60,000 bases of DNA from Symsagittifera roscoffensis (taxonomy: Eukaryota; Xenacoelomorpha; Acoela; Convolutidae). A program made the translations under genes and the position numbers. The stretch spans positions 83,571,847 to 83,631,846 of the forward strand of contig NC_087064.1 of assembly GCF_963678635.1 (NCBI RefSeq), written 5' to 3'. This document shows, piece by piece, positions 1 through 7,795 of this stretch. The notes beneath the pieces are model-generated. The model was given only the letters and a program-made list of their open reading frames with translations. It did not search any database and was not told where the DNA came from. Each line of letters starts with the position of its first letter. The stretch's first letter is position 1.

Positions 1-2
1 TT

Positions 3-173
3 TTTTTGGGACATGTTCCAGCTAACAAAAGTTTCATCGAGAGTAAGAAAATACCATTTGGAAAAATTGTTGACCCTAAGTTTAGTATCCGAGAAAAACG
101 AAAAGTTTTGGTAAACAATATTTCACTGGTTAAATCAATTGGAGAATCGTGTTACATTTATCTGAAAAACTAG
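3..173 (+). CDS. C-terminal part of a small Maverick ORF, partial at window edge
   Basis: The frame is open from the window edge to TAG at 171-173, giving about 56 residues. It lies 10 nt before the next ORF and in the same orientation. The tail contains a lysine/arginine-rich stretch (FSIREKRKVLVNN), reminiscent of the C-terminus of the small basic ORF that often precedes the next gene in Maverick/adintovirus elements. The function of that family is unknown to me. The start codon and most of the protein lie outside the window, so this is a low-confidence call based mainly on position and compact spacing. Confidence 0.35.
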   Translation, partial: FLGHVPANKSFIESKKIPFGKIVDPKFSIREKRKVLVNNISLVKSIGESCYIYLKN

Positions 174-183
174 AACCTCAGGC

Positions 184-1125
184 ATGTATGCTGAAGAATT
201 CATCCTCATTCCTCGAAAAACATATGCTCCAGATGAAAAAACTGCACCACAATCTCAAATGCTTCATAATCCATTAATTAACGACAAATCATCTCAGCTC
301 AATTACATACAACGATTTCGAGAACGAAATACCAGCCGTGACTCTCTAGCACCATTAAACCCAACATCTCCTATTCCTTTAACCCTTAGTAATGTAGTAC
401 CAAATCTTCGAAAAAGAAATTTATCTGCACTTACTAATTTCACTAGTGATGGTGATGATGAAGCAGAAAAAAATTTTGAATCATACAATTCACTGCAGCA
501 GACAAGCTCAAAGAGAACAGAAACAAACGATGAAAAAAGTAATGGAAAAACCGCTGAAGTGTTTCGAAAGGTTATGGAATCCATTCAAGAGCTATTGGAA
601 GCTAATAAATTGGAAAGGGCAAACATCGTGCTAAAGCAGTTGTTCAAAGTTGAATCCTTGACTTTAGACGTTGACGGATATGTTTTAAGTCAAGGAAAAC
701 CAACACTCGTTAAAATTGAATCTTTTTTGTACGATACACAGCAAAACACAAAAAAACTTGAGGGTGTTTTTTATCGACAAATTTTGAAAGAACTGAATCT
801 TGATCCTAGCTTAGTGTCCAACACTTATGCCAAACAGATTCTCCGCTCGCTTAAGAGCGAAGCAGCTACGCCCTCAACTTCTTCCTCCTTCGTCTCCGAC
901 GACAACCCGACAACTGAGTACTCGAAGAGATCAAAACCCTCCTCTTCGAAGACTCGATCGACAACTCTCAAACCCAAAACCAAGCAATCCGACAAAAGAA
1001 AAACCCAGAAAAAAGAATTTTCCCCACCACCAACGACGACGATGACGACGATGATAAAAACTATGAAACCAGTAAAGAATCGTTTGCGACGACGTCAACA
1101 AAAGAATGGAAATCCTACTATCAGT
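184..1125 (+). CDS. Unnamed conserved Maverick ORF, fused in frame to integrase N-terminus
   Basis: The ATG at 184 opens a 401-residue frame. Residues 1-50 (EEFILIPRKTY, then an NPLINDKSSQL stretch) and residues 130-225 (helical block with VDGYVLSQGKP and FLYDTQQNTKKL) resemble an uncharacterised Maverick ORF that usually sits just upstream of the capsid genes. Residues 80-125 are acidic and low complexity. Residues 226-310 are a Ser/Thr/Pro/Lys/Arg-rich linker with no predicted fold. From about residue 315 the same frame runs into integrase-like sequence with no stop or ATG between, so here the two are one continuous reading frame. Whether that fusion is ancestral or made by loss of a stop cannot be judged from one copy. 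I do not assign a molecular function. Confidence 0.55.
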
Positions 1126-2057
1126 GAAGAAAAGAAACTCAAATTACTCTACACGAAAGGTCCAGCTGCATTTGGTAGCGTTAAAAATTTAACAAATGCT
1201 AGTCAACTCTCACCAAAAAATGTTAAAAAATTTCTGAGATCTCAATCATCACATACAAAATATGGATTGTTTCGTAAAACATATCCTCGGCTAAAAGTGA
1301 TTGTTAACGATATCAACGAAATTTGGTCTCTTGACTTGGCTTATGTTGATAAATTGGCTAAATATAACCGGGGGTACGATATTTGTTAGTTGCTGTCGAT
1401 TGTCTCTCTCGCTACTTACGAGTGGAACCCCTGAAGACCAAATATGCTAAGGAAACAACCGAAGCTTTCAAAAAAAGGATCAAAACAAAACAACCAAAAA
1501 AAGTTTGGGTTGACAAAGGCACCGAGTTTAAAGGAGAGTTCGAAAAGTTATGTACTAAACGAGAAATCATCAAATACAATACTCACAGTGAAAAAAAATC
1601 AGCGTTTGCCGAAAGAAACATTCGATCGCTGAAAAGTATTATGTACAAATACTTGGAGTTTGAATGGACTTACAGTTATATTGAAAAATTACAAAGTTTT
1701 GTTCAAACGATTAACTCACGCGTTAATAGAGTAACAAAATTGGCTCCAAACAAGGTCACAAGAAAACATGTACCTGCTTTAGTTTCATTAATTGCAAACA
1801 GTTCATCGAAGTTGGTACAGAAACCAAAATTTTATGTTGGTGACTATGTGCAAATAGCGAAGACTGACTTGCCTTTTAGAAAAGGTTACAAGCAGATTTT
1901 TACAGACGAAGTTTTTGAAATAGTTGCCATTCCTACTGTAAACCCTCCAACATACAGTCTCATTGATGCGGAAAAGGAAGAAATCAGCGGAACATTTTAT
2001 GAAAAAGAACTTAGTTTAATTGGAAACAAAGCTGATTATAACGAAAATGGGCAGTGA
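1126..2057 (+). pseudogene. Retroviral-type (rve) DDE integrase, frameshifted
   Basis: The N-terminal part (residues 315-401 of the upstream frame) has the helical KNVKKFLRSQ stretch and WSLDLAYVD, whose Asp at about 1333-1335 is the first catalytic residue. The frame closes at TAG 1387-1389, while the family similarity continues without a gap in the frame starting at 1383, so there is a one-base shift near 1381-1386. I see no slippery heptamer there, which favours a mutation over programmed frameshifting. The second frame carries VWVDKGTEF (second Asp) and SAFAERNIRSLK (catalytic Glu), with 32 residues between them. The C-terminal part (YVGDYVQIAK, FRKGYKQIFTDEVFEI) resembles the SH3/chromo-like DNA-binding end of Maverick integrases. 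The gene overlaps the penton start by 11 nt. Confidence 0.85.
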
Positions 2058-2916
2058 TGAGTTTACTGTACATTTGATTTCAACAGCATCAATGGATTAT
2101 TTCCCAGACAACACTTTGGCCAGTTTTAGAAATTTTTGTAAAGAAGAAATAGCTTTAGACGGAGATTGGAGAGTTGCTCTCTCAGAAATAATTTTCCCCA
2201 CAAAGTTAAACATTGTTACTGATGAGGAATTTACGTACTTCAGAGCATCCGAAGTAGTAGCCAGTAAATCCAACGCTGACAATCAGAATACAATTTCCAG
2301 ACCCTACTATGGCGAAAAAGTTTTTATCAAATCAGGAGAGTACACTTTTTTAGAACAATTGATTAATGATATAAAAACAAAACTCAAAGACAAAATTCAT
2401 TTTGATGCGAGTCCTCAAGAAATCACGAATAGCATGAGCATTTGGATGAACGCAAATGAAGGAATCTCATTCCCAAGTCACCAAATACCCAGTCTGTTAG
2501 GCTACAATTCAAAGCTTGATGAGAACGGTGAATATCACATTGGTTACAAAATGATACCCTCCTTCGATGCATCTTATGAGGGAATTGAACTGTACGAATC
2601 TCAATTCCCATATGACTTATCAAGTGGGACAAGTCTAATTTTTGTCTATATTGACATTATTCAACACCAAACTGTTGGTGATGCAAAGGCCCCATTGTTA
2701 CGCGTCATTGATTCAAATAGACGCATCAAAAACGGTAGTGCCTGCAGCATTGAACCTAATCATCAAAAAAACTTCACTAATTTAGACTACAAAAAATTAT
2801 TCACTTCATCTGTACAATCAATATCGGTACAGTTGCGCACAGAAACTGGAAGACTAGTGCCCTTTGCAGGAACTGGTAAAGTTGTGTTGACTCCAAAAAT
2901 CAAGCGCTTTGATTGA
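2047..2916 (+). CDS. Penton-like minor capsid protein
   Basis: An intact frame of 289 residues starts at ATG 2047; a longer non-ATG start at 2020 is possible but less likely because it lies further inside the integrase gene. The N-terminus has the block typical of Maverick minor capsid proteins: a FPDNTLASF stretch followed by GDWRVALSEIIFP, which is the family's 'W-E-V-A-L-x-E-I-x-Y-P' type signature. The C-terminal third has SVQLRTETGRLVPF, matching the conserved 'hL+t..G..v.f..G' ending. It would form the single-jelly-roll pentamer at capsid vertices. The gene sits between integrase and the basic protein, as expected. No stop or frameshift is seen, in contrast with its neighbours. Confidence 0.75.
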   Translation: MGSDEFTVHLISTASMDYFPDNTLASFRNFCKEEIALDGDWRVALSEIIFPTKLNIVTDEEFTYFRASEVVASKSNADNQNTISRPYYGEKVFIKSGEYTFLEQLINDIKTKLKDKIHFDASPQEITNSMSIWMNANEGISFPSHQIPSLLGYNSKLDENGEYHIGYKMIPSFDASYEGIELYESQFPYDLSSGTSLIFVYIDIIQHQTVGDAKAPLLRVIDSNRRIKNGSACSIEPNHQKNFTNLDYKKLFTSSVQSISVQLRTETGRLVPFAGTGKVVLTPKIKRFD

Positions 2917-2922
2917 AAATCA

Positions 2923-3345
2923 ATGGAACAATATTATGCAAAGCAAGCTTCGCTTCCTCATTTCTCTGGACACTACCGACAACGCGGCAGTGGATTTGGC
3001 GCTTTGGCTGCTGGTATTGGTCGTGTTGCTATACCGTTTCCATGACGGGTTATTCTACCGGCTGCGAAAAAACTGGGCAGAGAACTTTTGATGAGTGCAG
3101 CGCCAGAACTAATTGATGTCGCTATGAAAAAGAAGTCTCCTAAACAAGCATTGAAAAATACTGTCACAAAAACTGCAAGAAAACAACTCGGTGGTGGTAG
3201 ACGTCGTCGTCGAAAGACATTAATGAATGGATTACGAAGAAGAAGGTCAGTAGGGGCTCGAAAAAGAAAAACAACCATTCGAAGAAAAACCAGACCAGTG
3301 AGAAGTCGAGCAGATATTTTCTCAAACATAAAAAATGATCGCTAA
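2923..3345 (+). pseudogene. Small basic core / membrane-active-type virion protein with in-frame stop
   Basis: The frame starts at ATG 2923, six bases after the penton stop, and ends at TAA 3343-3345. It is interrupted by TGA at 3043-3045, after about 40 residues. Before the stop there is a Gly/Ala-rich amphipathic segment (GSGFGALAAGIGRVAIP). After it come an Ala/Lys helix, a SPKQALKN stretch and an Arg-rich tail (GGGRRRRRK and three further clusters). This layout matches the short Maverick/adintovirus protein compared with adenovirus pVI/pX-type core and membrane-active proteins. An ATG at 3091 could still give an 84-residue basic fragment. The last 11 nt overlap the start of the major capsid gene. 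Confidence 0.65.
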
Positions 3346-4630
3346 TTTGTTACCCAATGAAGCTACCCATAGCTCTCTGGATTTGTTTGAAAAAAACCTC
3401 TTTTGATTACTTTTGAAAACGCTTTTGATCAAAAAATTGGACCTGTCTATTCACCTAATGGACCAATGCTTGAATTTGAAATCACCGGTGACCGTAATAT
3501 TTTTGTTGACCTGCAAAAAAATTATTTGGAAATACGATGCAAAGTAACGCAATCAAATGGGGCTGATCTGCGATACGACAACACTGATCCTACTGTGTCT
3601 GATTCACCGTTCCTCGTAAACAACTCCCTGTATTCCTTTTTCTCTGACTGTACCCTCTCTGCTAATGGACTCAAAATCTCAAATGCCAATAGTAATTTTG
3701 CCCATAAAAGCTTTATTGGAACAGAATTTTCTAACAGCAAAGGAGCCAAGGATTCATGGCTTAAGTGTCAGGGATATCGTTTTGAAAACAATCCCGCTGC
3801 AATAGATGCAGCTGATTTCACATCTCAACGAGAATTGGTCCGTGAATCGAGGGAAATTTGGTCCTATGGACCCGCTGGAGTTAATTTTTTCACATGTGTT
3901 GAGCGGTGTTACCCTCAGACTTTCCTACAGACGTTCTCATGAAGACTTTCTCATTATTTCTGAAGATGCTGCCAAGCATTACAAGCTGCAAATACTCGAA
4001 GCGAACCTATATGTTAGAAAAATAACTGTGACCGACCATGTGCTCTCTGCCATTGAATCAACTTTGCTCAAAACTCCTGCGAACTACCCATTTCAAGAAG
4101 AATTTACAAAAACATTTCTTGCAACAGCTGGTCAGCGCAGCTGGCAACAGGAAGACATTTTTGCTCGTGAACCGGTGAGACAAATTATAATAGCATTGAA
4201 CACAAATAATGCATTTCTAGGAACAAACCGAACAAATCCTTTTCATTATCAAAAGTTTGGATTGGACCAAGTTACCTTGAGACGGAACGGTTTACCAATA
4301 GCATGTACACCAATCAGTACACAAGATCATAAACGTCTCTTCTTCAACACACTATCAGCGCTAGGTTTGTTGCACTGCGGGCTGGGAATCACTCTGGATA
4401 ACTACCAACAGCACTTTATTATGTGTTTTGATCTCACTAGCACACAGCAGGCAGCTCATGACTTCTTGCATCCAGAACTTACTAACTGCTCAGTTTCACT
4501 CGATCTTCAATTCTCAAACGCGTTGACAGCAAACCTTGAAATTTTTGTTTGGGGTATACGCTCATCCAATGTATTTATTACCTCCGACCGCAAAGTTACA
4601 AAGAACGTCCTTCCAATTTCGACCGTCTAA
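3335..4630 (+). pseudogene. Major capsid (hexon-like, double-jelly-roll) protein, two frameshifts
   Basis: Coding similarity runs through three frames. The ATG at 3335 begins a frame that closes at TGA 3404-3406 and includes SSLDLFEKN, a typical N-terminal motif of Maverick capsid proteins. The second frame runs from about 3391 to 3942 and carries GPMLEFEITGDRNIFVDL, the start of the first jelly roll. The third runs from about 3885 to 4630 with SGVTLRLSYRR, NLYVRKITV and the C-terminal jelly roll. The shifts lie near an A run (3390-3396) and a T run (about 3885-3890), so homopolymer slippage in the genome, or in the assembly, is the likely cause. The gene is followed two bases after its stop by the protease ATG. 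Confidence 0.8.
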
Positions 4631-4632
4631 AA

Positions 4633-5079
4633 ATGGATGAAATCCAGTTGCAGGATCTCATTCAGAACTGTAAACATCTGAAATATAAGTTTCTTGGAGT
4701 ATTTGCAGCGGACAATTTTCCACCTCACATCCCAAACAATATCTTTATGATTGTGAACACTTCAAAATCAGATTCTCCGGGGACACATTGGATAGTAATT
4801 TGCAACAGAAGAAATGTTTTGTGTTTTGCTGATACTCTCGGTCTTCCTCTTTGGCAGTACACCAATCTGTATAAACGATTGAACGAGAATTTTCATCAGG
4901 TGACTGAATTGATGACAAACTTTCCCATACAAGACTCAAACTCTACCATGTTCGGTTCTTTTTGCATTTATATTGCACATTTGATTTATGATAAAAACTT
5001 TAATGGTGATGCTTCTGATTTTGCTTACATAAATGATCATATTTTGAAACGTTTCCTAACTCACATGCTTACCCATTAA
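4633..5079 (+). CDS. Adenain-type cysteine protease (maturation protease)
   Basis: The ATG at 4633 gives 148 intact residues. The frame is open upstream to 4549, but that part overlaps the capsid gene. The catalytic set of C5/Ulp1-like proteases is in the right order: His52 in GTHWIVI, Asp67 in CFADTLG, Gln100 and Cys111 in GSFCIYIAH. The N-terminal GVFAADNFP block matches the family. In related elements and adenoviruses this enzyme cleaves capsid precursor proteins. It is the last recognisable gene of the element in this window and shows no disruption. Confidence 0.85.
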   Translation: MDEIQLQDLIQNCKHLKYKFLGVFAADNFPPHIPNNIFMIVNTSKSDSPGTHWIVICNRRNVLCFADTLGLPLWQYTNLYKRLNENFHQVTELMTNFPIQDSNSTMFGSFCIYIAHLIYDKNFNGDASDFAYINDHILKRFLTHMLTH

Positions 5080-5559
5080 CTAACTATTTAATATGTCTGT
5101 TTTGTACACTTTTCAATTTCATTTTAAACTCTACATTTTTTAGTAATTGACATTTTTACCCAATTTTTAACTGAATAGCAGTAATTCGAGAAGTTAGATT
5201 ACTATAAAAAATACAAAATCGATCTATGGGGGGATATCACCATACCAGCAACTGTTGCCTCCTTTCAGTACAATTTCCGGACGGGTTTCGAAACGTGCCT
5301 TTCGGCTGAGAGTCGAGCGCCATGCGTTTTCCTCTACTCGGACCCCAAGAAATTTTGTTCCACTTCAATTTTATAATAACAAGTTAGGTACAAGTTTTGA
5401 CAATATTTCTGGGCACTTTTGGCTTTCATCAGTGTTCTCGTTCTTCAAGATCTTAACCCACTTCAACTTATTAGCTCCTTCAACCTTTCTATAAAATCAA
5501 AGCTTTTGTCATAGATTTCAGACGTTTATTTTTCAGTCTCCTGTAGACACGGAAAATGG
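5080..5559. other. No gene seen
   Basis: AT-rich sequence after the Maverick protease. One open frame at 5255-5494 has no recognisable motif. I looked for a Maverick terminal inverted repeat and found nothing that could be paired within the window. Confidence 0.4.
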
Positions 5560-5845
5560 AAATGTCGAAATTTTCAAGCCAATTTCATTATTTTAGAGTT
5601 TTCAGTGTTCCATAATTTTTCTTTGTTTTTTACTTTCATTTGGTTTAAAGAAATATTTCATTCTTATTTCGGTCAAATTGATCATTAGCTTTTGTCTAAA
5701 TAGAGGTGGCGGCCGCCGCAATTGACGAATTTTCCTTTCTTCGAGATTCAGCAATAAAACATGCATTTTTGAAGGAAATCGTTCACCGCAGCCAACAGTT
5801 AAGCTACGCTGCCAAAATCTGGTGCTTTCTTATTACATATAATAG
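5560..5845 (+). repeat. Dispersed repeat, copy 1 (partner at about 9040-9320)
   Basis: Two stretches 3.47 kb apart share, in the same order and orientation, an atcatt-containing AT-rich segment, the GC island cggccgcc (5710 and 9181), and gccaacagttaagct followed by cgctgccaaaat (5791 and 9264), then ttcttattatata-like sequence. The spacing between the GC island and the gccaacag block is 81 and 83 bp. The rest is strongly diverged. It looks like two old copies of one unclassified interspersed repeat. No coding capacity or terminal structure was recognised. Confidence 0.5.
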
Positions 5846-5982
5846 GTATATAACGTCCTTTTACATGTAAACAAGCCAATACCCCCAAACTTTAGAAGGG
5901 AAAACATGCACCGACCAAAACTTAATTCCATTCCCGTTTCCACAACGTTCAGTGGGAATACTCAATAATTTACCGAAGTTTT

Positions 5983-6222
5983 ACATAGGGATCATTAAGT
6001 ATAAAAATTATACATTGGGATCATTAGGTATAAATATTTTACATAGGGATCATTAGGTATAAATATTTTACATAGGAATCATTAGGTATAATTATTTTAC
6101 ATAGGGATCATTATGTATAAATATTTACATAGGGATCATTAGGTATAAATATTTACATAGGGATCATTAGGTATAATCTATACCCAACGATCCCTGTAGG
6201 GATCACCCCCCCCCCCCCCCCC
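5983..6222 (+). repeat. 28-bp minisatellite (7 copies) with inverted terminal copy and poly-C run
   Basis: Seven tandem copies of a 28-29 bp unit built on acatagggatcattaggtat run from 5983 to about 6176. They are followed directly by a partial copy in the opposite orientation (tatacccaacgatccctg), so the last units and the inverted copy can fold back. Next comes a short perfect inverted repeat (gatccct-gta-agggatc region, about 6189-6204) and then a run of about 16 C. Each unit contains a TATAAAT-like stretch. Confidence 0.85.
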
Positions 6223-7616
6223 GATCCCAGTGTCGTATATCTATACTACTTGGATGTCAAGAATTGCAACGATAACAAGCGCGACTAATGAGCAGACCAA
6301 GCTGGGACTAGTCTTAGAGGAAAGGGTGACCGCAACTTCAGTGCCAAAATTTGACAACCGAGTGGAGTTTGGATTGGGATTTCGGACGAATTGCTCAAAA
6401 CGAGTTTGATGGTGGTGTGGGAACTAATGAAACCATCATGGTGTCCGATTCCTAACGCCAATTCGATATTGCGTGCGACACAAGACGTGCAGAGGGAACT
6501 GAACTCAGATTGTAATTTGCGTGACCTGAGCATCATCTATAATTTGATGACGACAGTCTCTAGGAGCAACGGAGAAGACAAAGAAAGTAGAGTTGCCTGG
6601 CTGGGAACCAGAGGACTGGTTCAAACGTGGTAGCTGTCTGACAGAAGTCTGTGGACTGGAAGGTCACATCTATGGAGGTCTGGATTGCGTGAAGACCCTA
6701 GAGAAACAACACAAGCAATTGACGATATTGTTTGGGAACGGAGTATATGCCCAGTCCCCGGGGTTGGCACAGTCGAAACTTCCGACGCATGCACGAGACA
6801 CATTTAAAAGCGTTTGTACTGGAATTATGATGAAAAAGAGGTTCAGAATGTTCTTGAAACTTATATTTGGGCTAGAACATTTCTGAGAAATGCGAAAACG
6901 ATTATTTTGACAAAAAATTAGAAGGAAAAACACAACAACCGGGTTACAACCGAATTGCAAGGTAGGTAAATAAAAGAGAAAACGAAGCCTCTTATCGTGA
7001 CAACAAGACACGATAAGGTGCATGTCGAAAGAAGGTTGTATAGAGGGGAAATTCGGGACGGATTCGAACCCTATCATGCCACGAAATCAGAGAGATAACG
7101 AGGACTATAAGAGACATTAACTATATACCTTAGCTGCTGTAATGCCCTGAACCTATTTAATTTAATCCAATTTTTTTAGTATACCAGAGCATAAGCAGTT
7201 AGAGTCGAGGAAAGAGTCGATCCATTTTTTGAATATTTAGTTTATAACTGTCAGTAAAAACACATTTAATTGTGGTTTTCTAGCCGTGTTTCTAACATTA
7301 AACACGTAGTCTGATGATCCGCGACCAAGCTATGTGGTTGTTTTCGCATGTAAACGAAAGCTGATCAAAAGTCGTTTGGCTGATGCCCTTAAAATGCTAG
7401 CACATTCTTAGCTCTTAGACAGACCAGAAAAGCAACTGGCTAGGTCCAGACGGTTAAAAACGAGTAGGAATAAATATACTGACGTCAACCCGTCGTCAAT
7501 AGGTACTTTTTTACGCTCCATTACTGTGTAATGTCTGGGCGAATGTAACAATTCAACATTGTTCAACCAATAATTAATTGTGCTACCTAACTTTTTGTGG
7601 AAAAAAAAGAAAAAAC
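6223..7616. other. No convincing gene; possible decayed repeat
   Basis: Open frames of 80-135 codons occur on both strands (6391-6633, 6593-6886, 6670-7077), but none has a family motif and they overlap in conflicting frames. A tRNA-like B-box match is listed separately. The higher GC content of 6280-6800 compared with its flanks suggests a fragment of some inserted sequence, but I cannot name it. Confidence 0.3.
7040..7130 (-). repeat. Possible tRNA-derived SINE remnant (B-box match)
   Basis: ggattcgaacc at about 7055-7065 is, on the minus strand, an exact match to the RNA polymerase III B-box consensus GGTTCGAANCC. A weak A-box-like tagctaaggt lies about 70 nt upstream on the minus strand. 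The T-stem does not pair well and there is no tRNA fold, so this is at best a remnant of a tRNA-derived SINE. Confidence 0.2.
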
Positions 7617-7795
7617 AATCAATTTCAATGATCGGAACAATATTCTTAATAATCATAATTACAATCGTAATAACCATCATAACAAGCATCATAAATGTAT
7701 TGTAATCGTAAAAATCATCAAACAAATCAATCTAAACTTTATAGTATTCATTATAATCATTTCAATAGTTAAGTTAATTAGAACTAAAAGTAAAA
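7617..7795. repeat. AT-rich microsatellite of ataatcata type
   Basis: Irregular repeats of aataatcataat / aaccatcataac run through this interval. The open frames on both strands (7408-7725 minus, 7597-7911 plus) are products of the low-complexity composition (Ile/Met- and Asn/His-rich). Confidence 0.6.

Larger units (their letters stand above)
1..5100 (+). mobile_element. Degraded Maverick/Polinton (adintovirus-like) element, left part outside window
   Basis: Six consecutive + strand reading frames, with overlaps of 11 nt or gaps of 2-10 nt, encode the morphogenesis set of Maverick/Polinton-type elements: retroviral-type integrase, penton-like protein, basic small protein, double-jelly-roll major capsid protein and adenain-type protease. 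The combination is diagnostic of the class. Three genes are disrupted (integrase by a frameshift, basic protein by an in-frame TGA, major capsid protein by two frameshifts), so the copy looks like an inactive endogenous one. DNA polymerase B and the FtsK/HerA packaging ATPase are not seen; they may lie left of base 1 or be lost. I could not identify a terminal inverted repeat, so the right limit near 5100 is only the end of the last gene. Confidence 0.85.

Noticed and set aside
1372-1390. Programmed -1 frameshift in the Maverick integrase
   Set aside because: No X-XXY-YYZ slippery heptamer precedes the stop, and neighbouring genes also carry lesions, so mutation is simpler.
5255-5494. 79-codon frame downstream of the Maverick protease
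   Set aside because: No similarity recognised, not conserved in position relative to known Maverick genes, and composition like its surroundings.
6391-7077. Overlapping frames on both strands that could be a gene or a decayed transposase
   Set aside because: No motif in any of the three frames, and they contradict each other; left as unclassified sequence.
7040-7130. A tRNA gene on the minus strand
   Set aside because: Only the B box matches. The T-stem has mismatches and no acceptor stem, D arm or anticodon arm can be drawn; kept only as a weak SINE hint.
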